Source: Sporosarcina sp. (GTDB lineage Bacteria; Bacillota; Bacilli; Bacillales_A; Planococcaceae). From it: a stretch of DNA of 37,246 nt. The notes below the pieces were generated by a model. The model saw only the letters and a program-made list of their open reading frames with translations, did not search any database and was not told the DNA's origin. Each line of letters begins with the position of its first letter. The stretch's first letter is position 1. Shown one piece after another: positions 16,542 to 25,099 of this stretch. The DNA is taken from the NCBI RefSeq assembly GCF_029257255.1, contig NZ_JARICI010000008.1, positions 1 to 37,246 on the forward strand, in the 5' to 3' direction. The translations under genes were made by a program, and so were the position numbers.

Positions 16542-17101
16542 AAATTCGCTTCGGCATCGATATTGATGGAACTGTAACATGCCCTACTTCCTTGCTGCCG
16601 CATATCAATAAACGCTTCGGTTCGAATCTGACACTCGAAGATATTAAAGAGTATGATCTGACAAAAGCGTTTGATGTGGATCCAGCGCAATTCAGCGAAT
16701 GGTACAAAGAGGCGGAAGAATTGATTTATCAGACATCTCCCGCCCAGCAGTTCGCGAAAGAAGTACTGACGAACTGGCAAAAGCAATTTGAACTGTACTA
16801 CATTTCAGCACGCGGGCAAAACGTACTGGAATGTACGACTAATTGGTTTCATGATCAGCAAATTCCATTTGACCACGTCGAATTGATTGGCACACATCAT
16901 AAAATCGAAACAGCTAAACGCTTATCGGTAAATGCGTTTTTTGAAGACAAGCATGATAATGCAGTAGGAATCCACGAAGAGCTGGATATTCCCGTATTCT
17001 TGTTTGATACCCCCTACAATCGTAAACCGATACCAAATGGCGTCATTCGAGTGAATGACTGGCAGGAAGCAAATCGGCAGGTTAAACGATTGTTTGATTG
17101 A
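16538..17101 (+). CDS. yqfW: HAD-family 5'-nucleotidase-like protein YqfW
   Basis: Cytosolic haloacid-dehalogenase-fold phosphatase of the 5'(3')-deoxyribonucleotidase (NT5C) type. Motif I is [10 protein letters not shown] (nucleophile Asp8, Asp10), motif II is the YISARG segment near residue 89, motif III includes the Lys of HHKIETAK, and motif IV is FFEDKHDN. At 187 residues it is normal for the family. Its natural substrate is unknown; nucleotide monophosphates are inferred from family. The ATGA overlap with ispG shows coupling. A perfect terminator follows. Confidence 0.9.
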   Translation: MKIRFGIDIDGTVTCPTSLLPHINKRFGSNLTLEDIKEYDLTKAFDVDPAQFSEWYKEAEELIYQTSPAQQFAKEVLTNWQKQFELYYISARGQNVLECTTNWFHDQQIPFDHVELIGTHHKIETAKRLSVNAFFEDKHDNAVGIHEELDIPVFLFDTPYNRKPIPNGVIRVNDWQEANRQVKRLFD

Positions 17102-17120
17102 ATTACTTATAGTAAATTTG

Positions 17121-17151
17121 AAAAACGCTTAGATTTGATCTAAGCGTTTTT
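17121..17151. terminator. Bidirectional terminator after yqfW
   Basis: AAAAACGCTTAGAT pairs with ATCTAAGCGTTTTT around three bases: perfect stem, T-run on each strand. Confidence 0.92.
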
Positions 17152-17171
17152 CTGCGTCTACTTTATCGAAT

Positions 17172-17705
17172 TTACTTAACTGGAGACTGACTACAGGCAT
17201 ACACACTGTTTGTCAGTACGCTTGATCCTAATTTATCCGTTCGGGAATTTACTGGTCGTACTTGCACTTCTGCATTCATTACATCTGCTGTGATCAAATC
17301 AAATCTACCAGCCCAGCTGGGTCCATATTCTTCATCAGTCGGAGATAATCTAAAACGCCAGCTGATCTCACCTGGAATGAACACGAATCCTTCATAATGA
17401 TCATATTTACCGTAAGAAGATGGGTCCGGAAGATGAACAGCTACGATACTGACATTTGTTCTTGCAAAGCTCGGAGGGTTTAATTGCACTTTGTAAATTA
17501 ACGCAGCACCTTTTGCATTCGTCAGCTTTTTATCAACAGGTTCTAGAATCAGACTGCATGGTTTTGGCGGCACTTCCGATACCTTTTCTTTATTAATTGC
17601 TTTTGCTATTGACGTCCCTTGCCATGTTACAATTAGTACAGATGCCGTACAGAATAGTATCAATAAAGACAATATAGCTATGTTCCTCATCTGTTCGCCT
17701 GCCAT
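17172..17705 (-). CDS. Orphan membrane-anchored or secreted protein
   Basis: 177 residues at most; an in-frame ATG at 17690 (MRNIAILSLLILFC) is an equally good start. One N-terminal hydrophobic helix (about 8-26), then a region of alternating hydrophobic/polar strands (ALIYKVQLNPPSFARTNVS, FVFIPGEISWRFRLSP) that suggests an extracellular beta sandwich. Two cysteines outside the helix, near residues 49 and 171, could form a disulfide joining the ends of the domain. No strong ribosome site is seen. I do not recognise the family. It interrupts the expected yqfW-zur neighbourhood and lies beside a mosaic repeat, which points to an accessory insertion. Confidence 0.65.
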   Translation of the reverse strand: MAGEQMRNIAILSLLILFCTASVLIVTWQGTSIAKAINKEKVSEVPPKPCSLILEPVDKKLTNAKGAALIYKVQLNPPSFARTNVSIVAVHLPDPSSYGKYDHYEGFVFIPGEISWRFRLSPTDEEYGPSWAGRFDLITADVMNAEVQVRPVNSRTDKLGSSVLTNSVYACSQSPVK

Positions 17706-17785
17706 GTTTTCCAGGTAGCATTTGCGTATTTCACACTATTATTCACGTTTTAGCACAGACAGCAAACTAGCTTACGCTATACGTA

Positions 17786-18063
17786 GTTGATTTTCGTTAC
17801 AGGCGGCAAAAGGCAAAGATGTGCTCACAACGCTGCGCTTATGCTCGCAAAAGCCGTACTTCGCTACGGCTCTTCCTGCGGGAAAAGCAATTACTTCTGC
17901 GAATAAAAGCGAAGCGTTATAAGCAGGAGCCTTGAGACCACGCAGTAAATAAAGATTCCTTAATGTCTGTAAAGAACACAGAAATACGGCCAATCGAACA
18001 CTTCGCAGTTCGATTGGCTCAAGCCATCCCCGCGGAAAGCATCCGACTGCAACGGAAATCAAC
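17786..18063. repeat. Mosaic repeat element A with inverted termini
   Basis: The ends are inverted: GTTGATTTTCGTTACAGGCG at 17786 and, on the other strand, GTTGATTTCCGTTGCAG at 18063. Positions 18063-18016 (minus) match 37126-37173 at 44 of 48 bases. Positions 17813-17873 match 25127-25187 at 52 of 61. Positions 17956-17990 match the reverse complement of 25255-25289 at 32 of 35. Internal hairpins include GCCGTA/TACGGC (17853) and CCAATCGAAC/GTTCGATTGG (17990-18017). No transposase. The gene-free stretch 17706-18124 is filled by this element. A 96-codon open frame on the minus strand is regarded as spurious. Confidence 0.8.
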
Positions 18064-18124
18064 AGGCCTCAGGTAGATGCAAATTATTTTTCTTATCATA
18101 TATAAATGAAAAGAGGGATTCATT

Positions 18125-18562
18125 TTGGAGTATATTCAAATCGACGGATATCCGAATACTGAACTGTTCGAAGAAGTATTACACTTGCACGAGAGTATTT
18201 TTAAAGAATCTGAATCGCTGCTGTCTAAAGCAAAGACCAAGCCCCGCCTTTTATTTACCCTTGCTGTTGATGATGGAAAAGTACTTGGCTATAAAATTGG
18301 CTATGAACTCGATTCGCAGAACTTTTACAGCTGGCTCGGCGGTGTAGATGGAAGCTGCCGTCAGCAAGGAATAGCTTCAGAATTAATGGAGCAACAGCAT
18401 GATTATTTAGTTACAAAAGGATATAAAACCGTGCAAACAAAAACGAAGAATATCTGGCGCAATACGCTGATCTTGAATCTGAAAAATGGATTTGATGTCA
18501 TTGGCACCTACACTGACGATGTAGGCGAACCTAAAATTATTCTTGTTAAAAAATTGCGGTAA
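18125..18562 (+). CDS. GNAT family N-acetyltransferase
   Basis: 145-residue acetyl-CoA-dependent acyltransferase. The GNAT core is visible: strand LFTLAVDDGKVLGYKIGYEL, then the acetyl-CoA-binding motif A (VDGSCRQQGIASELM, near residues 77-91) with the Q/R-x-x-G-x-A loop, helix HDYLVTKGY, and motif B with NTLILNLKNGFDVIG. The substrate cannot be inferred. The start is TTG with AAGAGGGA upstream. It lies just outside repeat A and before zur, in the accessory islet. Confidence 0.9.
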   Translation: MEYIQIDGYPNTELFEEVLHLHESIFKESESLLSKAKTKPRLLFTLAVDDGKVLGYKIGYELDSQNFYSWLGGVDGSCRQQGIASELMEQQHDYLVTKGYKTVQTKTKNIWRNTLILNLKNGFDVIGTYTDDVGEPKIILVKKLR

Positions 18563-18582
18563 AACTAATTCCTTCAACAAAT

Positions 18583-18641
18583 AAAAAAGCTCAGGACTTT
18601 TCCGAATCACTACAATCACGGATAATCCTGAGCTCTTTTTT
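18583..18641. terminator. Bidirectional terminator between GNAT gene and zur
   Basis: AAAAAAGCTCAGGA pairs with TCCTGAGCTCTTTTTT, with an inner TCCG/CGGA stem. It serves two convergent genes. Confidence 0.85.
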
Positions 18642-18655
18642 GAAATGAAGAGAAT

Positions 18656-19075
18656 TTATTCTTTAATACATTTTGGACATCTGCCATAGATCTCAAACTT
18701 ATGTCCGTCAATTTCATATTCTGACAGATTCACCGCTACACTATCATCCATCGGGCAGTTCGGAATCGATTTCGTATTCCCGCATGTCGTACAGATAAAA
18801 TGATGGTGATGATGATCAGTTGCACACTGCATACGGAAAAGACGTTCTCCGTTTAATTCCGTTTCATCCAAAATATCAAGCCTAGAGAAAACAGCAAGAT
18901 TTCGATAAATAGTATCAAAACTGATTCCGGGGTTGTCCTTCTCTACCGCCGTTCTAACTTCCATAGCAGTAACATACCGATCTGCCTGATCAAAAAAATT
19001 CAACAGGATCTCCCGATTCTTTGTCCGTTTAAAATCATGCTTTAATAAAATTCCCCATGCCTCATCTATCGTCAT
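18656..19075 (-). CDS. zur: Fur-family zinc uptake regulator Zur
   Basis: 139-residue winged-helix repressor that binds DNA when zinc-loaded. The recognition-helix region (GISFDTIYRNLAVF) is near residues 52-65. The regulatory metal site is the His-rich cluster HHHHHF. Two CxxC pairs (CTTCG and CPKC) form the structural zinc site. Fur, PerR and Zur are alike at this level; the call rests on the operon with znuCB, the synteny with B. subtilis yqfV/zur, and a Zur-type palindrome in front of the operon. ATG follows GAGAGGGG. It closes the znuC-znuB-zur operon, implying autoregulation. Confidence 0.93.
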   Translation of the reverse strand: MTIDEAWGILLKHDFKRTKNREILLNFFDQADRYVTAMEVRTAVEKDNPGISFDTIYRNLAVFSRLDILDETELNGERLFRMQCATDHHHHHFICTTCGNTKSIPNCPMDDSVAVNLSEYEIDGHKFEIYGRCPKCIKE

Positions 19076-19099
19076 TTCGATACGCCCCTCTCTCCCTCA

Positions 19100-19930
19100 T
19101 CATGACCGTACCTTCTTTCCAAAAAGTACAAGCAACAATATGATAACTGAAGTAACTACAATGGTCCCGCCTGGCGCAATATCCAGATAATAAGCGGATA
19201 TGAGACCAACTATCACAGCGATTTCGCCAAAAATGATTGAATAAATCAATGCACCTTTATAGCTTTTTGCCAGCTGGATTGCCGCCGCCACGGGTAATGT
19301 CATCAGTGACGATACAAGAAGAATGCCAACAATTCGCATGGATGCCCCGATAACAAGTGCTGTAATCACCATAAATGCCGCCTGAATAATTCGTTCATTA
19401 ACTCCTGATACTCTCGCATACTCTGGATCAAACGCTAAAGAAAACAACTCTTTATATAAAAAGTATAAGAACAAAATCACGATCACTGCAATCAGCAGGA
19501 CGATATACAGATCTTGTCGGCTGACAGCGGAAACCGAGCCGAATAAATAACCGACTAAATCTGTCCCAAAACCTTTTGCCAATGAAATAAATATCGCACC
19601 GAAGCCGATTCCTGCTGAAAGAATAATGGGAATCGCGAGTTCCTCAAAACTCTTGTAGACTCTGCGCAGCCGTTCAATCAACAAAGATCCGACTACCGCT
19701 GCTCCCATCCCCAGGTATACAGGGTTCAGCGCAGCAAAGAACAATACTTGCTGACTCAAATACAGACTGCCCGCTATCCCGGCTAGTGCTACGTGGCTTA
19801 ATGCGTCGGAAATCATCGCCATTCTTCTGACAACAATAAATAACCCGAGCATTGGTGCAATCAGCCCGATGACCAGACCGGACAGTACTGCATTCTGTAA
19901 AAATTCATAAGTGAAAATTGCTTCAATCAT
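19100..19930 (-). CDS. znuB: Zinc ABC transporter permease ZnuB
   Basis: 276-residue integral membrane permease of the ABC-3 (metal) family. It has eight or so hydrophobic segments and the conserved motifs MAMISDALSHVALAGIAG (the DALSHxxL signature) and GILLVSSLMTLPVAAA. It pairs with ZnuC, which it overlaps by 4 bases, and with a substrate-binding protein that is not encoded in this window. The ion specificity is inferred from Zur and its box. Residue count is standard. Confidence 0.93.
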   Translation of the reverse strand: MIEAIFTYEFLQNAVLSGLVIGLIAPMLGLFIVVRRMAMISDALSHVALAGIAGSLYLSQQVLFFAALNPVYLGMGAAVVGSLLIERLRRVYKSFEELAIPIILSAGIGFGAIFISLAKGFGTDLVGYLFGSVSAVSRQDLYIVLLIAVIVILFLYFLYKELFSLAFDPEYARVSGVNERIIQAAFMVITALVIGASMRIVGILLVSSLMTLPVAAAIQLAKSYKGALIYSIIFGEIAVIVGLISAYYLDIAPGGTIVVTSVIILLLVLFGKKVRS

Positions 19931-20697
19931 GTCACATTCTCCGTTTCCTTTTGATGAAGCCGGCGAACTGGGTGACCGAACCAGCCAGACAATTCTTCTT
20001 CACTCATTTTCTCGTAATCCTTATGCATACCATGGAAATGTATCGTGCGATTCAAACACGCGACATGCGTAGCGAGCTGCGTCACTAAGTCAATTTCATG
20101 ACTGACCAATAAAATCGCAATACCATACTCACGGTTTAATTCGCTGAGCATAGAATAGAAGGAATCTACGTTTTGTCTGTCAATCCCGACAGTCGGCTCA
20201 TCCATAATCAGCAGATCTGGCTTGCTGACAAGCGCCCGCGCAATAAATACACGCTGCTGCTGGCCCCCAGAAAGATCGCCTATGCTCTCCGCTTGGTAGT
20301 CTGCCATTTTGACGACCTCCAAGGCATCGACAGCCCGCTGTTCATCTTCTTTATTGAATCGTCTGAACAGCCCTTTTTTGCTTGTCAGACCGCTTTTGAC
20401 TACTTCCAATACCGTTGCAGGAAACTTTGTTGTAAAGGCATTGGATTTCTGCGAAACATAACCGATTCGCTGCTGCTGTTTGAATGAATCGATAGGACCT
20501 CCGAATAACTCGACGGTTCCTTCCATCGGCTTCAGAAGGCCCAGAATAATTTTTAGTAATGTAGACTTGCCGGAACCGTTAGGACCGATCAACGCCCAGA
20601 ACTCCCCCTGCTTCACTTCCAGACTAACATCTGATAGAGCAGTAGAATGATGATATTTATGCGTTATATGCTCTAATTTAATAATGGAGTTTGTCAT
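19927..20697 (-). CDS. znuC: Zinc ABC transporter ATP-binding protein ZnuC
   Basis: Cytosolic ATPase of the metal importer. Walker A GPNGSGKSTLLK (near residue 40), Q-loop, signature LSGGQQQR, Walker B LLIMDEP and the H-loop SHE are all intact. The start is placed at ATG 20697, with AAAGGG eight bases upstream; ATG 20703 is too near the ribosome site. A TTGTAT-17-TATAAT promoter and a Zur palindrome lie in front. It is the first gene of znuC-znuB-zur. No znuA-type binding protein is adjacent. Confidence 0.93.
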   Translation of the reverse strand: MTNSIIKLEHITHKYHHSTALSDVSLEVKQGEFWALIGPNGSGKSTLLKIILGLLKPMEGTVELFGGPIDSFKQQQRIGYVSQKSNAFTTKFPATVLEVVKSGLTSKKGLFRRFNKEDEQRAVDALEVVKMADYQAESIGDLSGGQQQRVFIARALVSKPDLLIMDEPTVGIDRQNVDSFYSMLSELNREYGIAILLVSHEIDLVTQLATHVACLNRTIHFHGMHKDYEKMSEEELSGWFGHPVRRLHQKETENVT

Positions 20698-20718
20698 ATA
20701 CATATCCCTTTCTTCAAT

Positions 20719-20733
20719 TCGTAATCATTCCGA
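20719..20733 (-). promoter_or_regulatory. Zur box in front of znuC
   Basis: TCGTAAT-C-ATTCCGA on the plus strand departs from the Bacillus Zur palindrome TCGTAAT-N-ATTACGA by one base. It lies just past the -10, across the predicted transcription start. Confidence 0.8.
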
Positions 20734-20744
20734 TTACTTTATTA

Positions 20745-20773
20745 ATTATATAGGAAGTTGCACAGGGATACAA
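20745..20773 (-). promoter_or_regulatory. SigA promoter of znuC-znuB-zur
   Basis: Minus strand: TTGTAT at 20773-20768, 17-base spacer, TATAAT at 20750-20745. The start point would fall near 20738, next to the Zur box. Confidence 0.8.
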
Positions 20774-20796
20774 CCAATTGAAAGGATTTGATACGA

Positions 20797-21039
20797 ATGG
20801 ATTTGCTTCAGCTGATTCAGGAGATTAAACAGTTATCGGATCAAGATGCACAGAACTACGCAGCAAATAATGGGGTCCAGCTTTCCGTGAAACAGATTCA
20901 ACAGCTTCGTCCCTTGCTGGATGAGGTTTCGCTGTCCTGGCTGTTCACAGGCATTCCTACGGCGTTTTTGGAAAAGGTCTCAGCAATTATCGGCTATGAA
21001 GAAATGATGCTGTATATGGAACAATATAAATTACAATGA
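20797..21039 (+). CDS. yqfT: DUF2624 family protein YqfT
   Basis: Eighty-residue helical protein with the segment NNGVQLSVKQIQQLRPLLDEVS, conserved in the DUF2624/YqfT family next to nfo in Bacillales. Its function is unknown. The ATG at 20797 is preceded by AAAGGA at a long distance; a TTG at 20788 is in frame but too close to the ribosome site. Divergent from znuC and convergent with nfo. It is soluble, with no membrane helix or metal motif. Confidence 0.8.
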   Translation: MDLLQLIQEIKQLSDQDAQNYAANNGVQLSVKQIQQLRPLLDEVSLSWLFTGIPTAFLEKVSAIIGYEEMMLYMEQYKLQ

Positions 21040-21041
21040 AA

Positions 21042-21067
21042 AAGGCGCTGCATCTCTGCAGCGCCTG
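21042..21067 (-). terminator. Strong hairpin between yqfT and nfo
   Basis: AGGCGCTGCA pairs with TGCAGCGCCT around TCTC. The T-run follows on the minus strand, so it mainly terminates nfo; it may also stop yqfT. Confidence 0.85.
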
Positions 21068-21071
21068 TACT

Positions 21072-21215
21072 ATATAAGTTGAATTAATAATACTGCATTC
21101 TATAAGTTACATAGTACCGTTGATTTCCGTTCCAGGCGGACGCTTTCTACTCCAATCAACTGAGCAGATAGAAAATAGCTTCTCCAGGATGTAAAAAGTT
21201 TAATTCAACTTATAT
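21072..21215. repeat. Deletion derivative D of the repeat family, inside an outer 16-bp inverted repeat
   Basis: 21119-21160 reads as the left end of element C (GTTGATTTCCGTTCCAGG...CGCTTTC) joined directly to its right end (ACTCCAATCAAC), with the middle missing; 27 of 28 bases match the left end at 37127. Around it 21072-21087 and 21200-21215 are perfect 16-bp inverted copies (ATATAAGTTGAATTAA). The outer repeat ends at the first base of the nfo stop codon. Confidence 0.7.
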
Positions 21216-22117
21216 TAAACGTTCAGTTCTTCCAGTAGCTCAGGGGAGAACTTTTTACTTTTCAGCATAGCGATCTCTACTGCATACGGTGCTTTTTTAT
21301 TCGCTTTGTCTGTCCCGATGAAAGGTGTCTCCAAAATCTTTGGAACGTCTTTGAAAGTCGCGTGATGCACAATGTAAGCGAGCGGATCGAAACCGATATG
21401 GCCAAAGCCAATGTTTTCGTGACGGTCTTTTCCTGCGCCACGTTCGTTTTTGCTGTCGTTGACGTGGATGACGGAAATACGGTCCAGACCGACAATTTTA
21501 TCGAATTCTTCAAGAACGCCCGCAAAGTCATTAACGATGTCATAGCCTGCGTCGTGAACGTGGCATGTATCGAAGCACACGGACAGTCGGTCATTGTTTT
21601 TCACACCATCAATGATCTTTGCAATCTCATCGAAACTTCTGCCACATTCTGTACCTTTTCCTGCCATCGTCTCAAGTGCAATACGGACATTCGCATCTTC
21701 AGAAAGCACTTCATTAAGTCCTTCTATGATCTTCGCGATTCCTGTATCAGCTCCGGCACCTACGTGGGCCCCTGGATGAAGTACGATTTGATTGGCACCG
21801 AGCGCTTCTGTTCGCTGAATTTCCTGCTGTAGAAAATCCACGCCCAGACGGAAGGTTTCCGGCTTTGTGGTGTTGGCGATATTGATGATGTACGGTGCAT
21901 GGACAACAATATTTGACTGCCCACTCTCCTTCATCAGCGCCGTTCCGCTTTCTATATTCAATTCCTCGATTGGTTTACGTCTAGTGTTTTGCGGTGCTCC
22001 TGTATAGATCATAAATGTGTTGGCTCCGTAGCCTGCCGCTTCTTCACTGGACCCTTCAAGCATCTTCTTGCCGCTCATTGACACGTGGGAGCCTAATAGG
22101 ATTTCATTTGCATTCAT
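21215..22117 (-). CDS. nfo: Endonuclease IV, AP endonuclease (Nfo/YqfS)
   Basis: Zinc-dependent enzyme that cuts DNA 5' to abasic sites in base-excision repair. The TIM-barrel motifs [52 protein letters not shown] and [25 protein letters not shown] are all present with their zinc His/Asp/Glu ligands, and the length of 300 is standard. The ATGA overlap with cshB indicates coupling. Operon cshB-nfo, terminated by the hairpin at 21042. Confidence 0.97.
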   Translation of the reverse strand: MNANEILLGSHVSMSGKKMLEGSSEEAAGYGANTFMIYTGAPQNTRRKPIEELNIESGTALMKESGQSNIVVHAPYIINIANTTKPETFRLGVDFLQQEIQRTEALGANQIVLHPGAHVGAGADTGIAKIIEGLNEVLSEDANVRIALETMAGKGTECGRSFDEIAKIIDGVKNNDRLSVCFDTCHVHDAGYDIVNDFAGVLEEFDKIVGLDRISVIHVNDSKNERGAGKDRHENIGFGHIGFDPLAYIVHHATFKDVPKILETPFIGTDKANKKAPYAVEIAMLKSKKFSPELLEELNV

Positions 22118-23409
22118 GATTTCTTCTTTATTCTCCTTTGTCTCTTCTTGAACTTTTCTTTTTCTTCAGCCATTTTTTTCTTATAGCCGGGTTTCACTTT
22201 ATCAGGTTTACGGACAAAAGAATCTGCTTTCTTATCGATTTCATCTATTTCTCTAACCCGTTTCTTACGTGCCTGACGTTCTTTTACTTCAATCCATTCA
22301 CCATTTTTAACGTCTTCATGAACGAATGGTATGCCTAGCTTTTCAATACGGTTGATCGCATCTTCATCTGCCGGTTCGTATAACGTAATCGCTGTACCGC
22401 CTAAACCTGCACGCGCTGTACGGCCGACCCGGTGAATGAAGAACTCAAGGTCTTCGGGCAATTCAAAGTTGATGACGTGGCTGACACCTGGGATATCGAT
22501 TCCTCTCGCCGCCAAATCAGTTGCGACGATATATTGATATTCGAGATCACGCACCTGCTTCATCATCCGTGTACGTTCACGCGGTGTCAGATCTCCGTGA
22601 ATACGGCCTGGCTTGAAACCGTGTGCTGACAGATAGTTGGCAAGCTGATCTGCATTTTGCTTCGTATTCGTGAAGATGATCGCCAAGTATGGCTGAATGG
22701 CATCCATCACATGGAGAAGTTTCTTGTTTTTATCCATACTTCTGACCGGAACCAATGAATAATGCATATTCTCCGTCAGCGGCTTTTTATCATCCATCTG
22801 TACGTGTATAGGTGAATTCATATATTTAGCCAAGAATGGTTTCAGTTTTTCAGGTATAGTCGCTGAAAATACATACATATTCAGTTTATTCGGCATTCTG
22901 GAAGCAAATTTATCGATATCTTCAATGAATCCCATATCGAATGCCAGATCCGCTTCATCAATTACAAGATGAGTGGCAGTATGGATCGCCAAAGCACCTG
23001 TTTCTGACATATCTTGGATTCGGCCTGGTGTTCCGACGATAATATGCGGCGTGCTGCGCAAACGGTCAGCAGATCTTTTCTTATCAGTACCTCCGATAAG
23101 AATTGCACTTTTGATTTCTGTGCCGTCAATCAGCTTTTTCAGTTCATTATGAAGCTGAGTCGCTAATTCACGTGTCGGTGCAGTGATCACTGTCTGCAGT
23201 TCATCCTGCTCCGTGTCGATTTTCTCCACAAGTGGAATCAGAAAACTATGTGATTTCCCTGTACCTGTATGTGCCTGTCCAATCGCACTTGTATTTTTCA
23301 TTATAAGTGGAATTATTTCTTTTTGAATGGGTGTGGGTTCTTCAAACCCTAATTTTTGAATGGCTTCCCTCAAAAACGGTTTGAATTGATAATCTGTAAA
23401 TTTAGACAT
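22114..23409 (-). CDS. cshB: DEAD-box RNA helicase CshB
   Basis: ATP-dependent RNA helicase of 431 residues with role in cold growth and ribosome/RNA handling. Motifs in order: Q motif (FEEPTPIQ), Walker A AHTGTGKS (near 45), TPGR, DEAD in [16 protein letters not shown] (SATIP), ARGIDIPGV and [10 protein letters not shown]. The C-terminal tail is very Lys/Arg-rich ([21 protein letters not shown]), a typical RNA-binding extension. ATG follows GAGGAGG. It precedes nfo with a 4-base overlap, as in B. subtilis (yqfR-yqfS). Confidence 0.95.
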   Translation of the reverse strand: MSKFTDYQFKPFLREAIQKLGFEEPTPIQKEIIPLIMKNTSAIGQAHTGTGKSHSFLIPLVEKIDTEQDELQTVITAPTRELATQLHNELKKLIDGTEIKSAILIGGTDKKRSADRLRSTPHIIVGTPGRIQDMSETGALAIHTATHLVIDEADLAFDMGFIEDIDKFASRMPNKLNMYVFSATIPEKLKPFLAKYMNSPIHVQMDDKKPLTENMHYSLVPVRSMDKNKKLLHVMDAIQPYLAIIFTNTKQNADQLANYLSAHGFKPGRIHGDLTPRERTRMMKQVRDLEYQYIVATDLAARGIDIPGVSHVINFELPEDLEFFIHRVGRTARAGLGGTAITLYEPADEDAINRIEKLGIPFVHEDVKNGEWIEVKERQARKKRVREIDEIDKKADSFVRKPDKVKPGYKKKMAEEKEKFKKRQRRIKKKS

Positions 23410-23522
23410 ATCGTTCCTCCTCTAGCGTATTTCTTATTGTAACATGATTCGGTGCCATCAGCTGTTTTTTTCGCATAGGATATGAAGAGAAGCACCTAAA
23501 AACTTTCAGAAAGGAGTTTGTG

Positions 23523-23981
23523 ATGAGATATCAATCATTTTATCCGTTCAGCAATCAGCAGCAGCCCATGAGACAAATGCCTCCTGCGTCGCAACTTCCT
23601 CCCGGCAGTCAGCCTTTTCCACAAGGTATGGGTATGCAGCAGAATTCAGGATTTCAGCAGGCTAACAATCAGCAAATGAGGGCGGGAGCAGCAGCTGGTG
23701 CTGGAGCTGGTGGTCCGTCGAGAGCTGATCAATATATGCAGACCGCCAACCGCTTCCTAAACACTGCTCAGCAGTTTGCTCCGCTCGTGCAGCAATTTGC
23801 GCCTATGATTCAAAACCTGCCTGCCATGTGGAAATTATATAAAGGGTTTCAGTCCATGCCCGATGCTTCAGCTCCCACCCCTAACGCAAGAGGAAATAGT
23901 TCCGTTCCTCCTGTGTCCAGTGGACCTCGTCCGATAGTAGAACAGCCATCTTCACCAAGGATTTTTCAGCCTCCGTTCTGA
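23523..23981 (+). CDS. yqfQ: VrrA/YqfQ family low-complexity protein
   Basis: About 152 residues, Gln/Pro/Ala-rich. The N-terminal half is low complexity (QQQPMRQMPP, then an Ala-Gly run AGAAAGAGAGG near 55-65). A conserved hydrophobic core (QQFAPLVQQFAPMIQNLPAMWKLY) follows near 90-110, and a Pro/Ser-rich tail completes it. This pattern fits YqfQ/VrrA proteins, which flank ispH and cshB in Bacillales; the B. anthracis homologue is the vrrA locus known for variable tandem repeats. The start is ATG 23523 after AAGGAG; GTG 23520 is in frame. Function unknown, possibly spore/surface related. Confidence 0.8.
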   Translation: MRYQSFYPFSNQQQPMRQMPPASQLPPGSQPFPQGMGMQQNSGFQQANNQQMRAGAAAGAGAGGPSRADQYMQTANRFLNTAQQFAPLVQQFAPMIQNLPAMWKLYKGFQSMPDASAPTPNARGNSSVPPVSSGPRPIVEQPSSPRIFQPPF

Positions 23982-23986
23982 ACTCT

Positions 23987-24015
23987 TTGAATCGCCCGCG
24001 AATCTCCGCTATAAT
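23987..24015 (+). promoter_or_regulatory. SigA promoter of ispH
   Basis: TTGAAT at 23987-23992, 17-base spacer, TATAAT at 24010-24015. It starts directly after the yqfQ stop and lies 35 bases before ispH. Confidence 0.8.
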
Positions 24016-24050
24016 GAAGTAGAAGTTACTAGAGGAGTGGAGTGGAATAA

Positions 24051-25016
24051 ATGAAAGTACTCAAGATTTCACCAAGAGGTTATTGTTATGGTGTGGTTGA
24101 TGCGATGGTCATTGCTAGAAACGCAGCACTTGATACATCCCTGCCGAGACCCATTTATATATTAGGCATGATCGTCCACAATAAACATGTTACGGATGCT
24201 TTTGAAGAAGATGGGATCATTACACTGGATGGGGAAAACCGACTGGATATTTTGCGTAAAGTTGATAAAGGGACTGTCATCTATACAGCGCACGGCGTCT
24301 CTCCAGAAGTCCGCAGACTTGCAAAGGAGAAAGGCTTAGTTGCAATTGATGCCACTTGTCCGGACGTCTCTGTGACACATCATCTGATTGAAGAGAAAGT
24401 AGCAGAAGGCTATGACATTCTCTATATCGGAAAAAAACATCACCCTGAGCCTGAAGGAGCTATCGGTGTAGCACCGGACTCTGTTCATTTGATTGAAAGA
24501 CTGGAAGATATAGATAACTTGGATATCAGCAATGAGAAGTTATTGGTTACCAATCAAACAACGATGAGCCAGTGGGATGTTGCACATCTTATGGAAGAGC
24601 TGCAGGTTAAGTTTCCGCATATCGAAGTGCATGAAGAGATTTGTCTCGCCACTCAGGTTCGTCAGGAAGCAGTTGCGGAGCAGGCGGGAGAAGCAGATCT
24701 ACTGATAGTTGTAGGCGATCCGAAGAGTAACAACTCGAACCGTCTGACGCAGGTATCGGTAGAGATTGCGAATACTCCTTCCTACCGTATCTCAGACGTC
24801 TCTGAAATTAAAACTGAATGGCTGATGGACATTGAGACCGTTGCGGTGACTGCAGGGGCTTCTACACCCACTCTGATCGTTAGAGAAGTAATTGCCTACT
24901 TGACTGCATTTGATCCAGCAGATCCTTCCACTCATAAGGCTGAGCGCCAGTTTAAGCTCGATAGAATTTTACCGAAAATCAAAAATCCTTCACCTGTAAT
25001 TCGCATTGAACCATAA
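24051..25016 (+). CDS. ispH: 4-hydroxy-3-methylbut-2-enyl diphosphate reductase (IspH)
   Basis: [4Fe-4S] enzyme giving IPP and DMAPP from HMBPP, the last MEP-pathway step. The three cluster cysteines are Cys12 (GYCYGV), Cys103 (DATCPDV) and Cys198 (EICLATQ). The catalytic Glu motif is present, along with the conserved [11 protein letters not shown] and TAGASTPT. The 321-residue length is typical for Bacillales. ATG follows GAGGAGTGGAG. It has its own promoter and a terminator, and pairs functionally with ispG at 15417. Confidence 0.97.
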   Translation: MKVLKISPRGYCYGVVDAMVIARNAALDTSLPRPIYILGMIVHNKHVTDAFEEDGIITLDGENRLDILRKVDKGTVIYTAHGVSPEVRRLAKEKGLVAIDATCPDVSVTHHLIEEKVAEGYDILYIGKKHHPEPEGAIGVAPDSVHLIERLEDIDNLDISNEKLLVTNQTTMSQWDVAHLMEELQVKFPHIEVHEEICLATQVRQEAVAEQAGEADLLIVVGDPKSNNSNRLTQVSVEIANTPSYRISDVSEIKTEWLMDIETVAVTAGASTPTLIVREVIAYLTAFDPADPSTHKAERQFKLDRILPKIKNPSPVIRIEP

Positions 25017-25022
25017 ATAATA

Positions 25023-25060
25023 AAAAAACCGCTAAGAGATTTTCTTGGCGGTTTTCTTTA
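25023..25060 (+). terminator. Terminator of ispH
   Basis: AAAACCGC pairs with GCGGTTTT through an inner AAGA/TTCTT stem; TTTATTTTT follows. Confidence 0.85.
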
Positions 25061-25099
25061 TTTTTAGAGGCTCATCACCAAAACCTGTACTTGACAGTG

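Noticed and set aside
17772..18062. 96-codon open frame on the minus strand
   Set aside because: It lies entirely inside mosaic repeat A and has no ribosome site; it is a by-product of the GC-rich dyads, not a gene.
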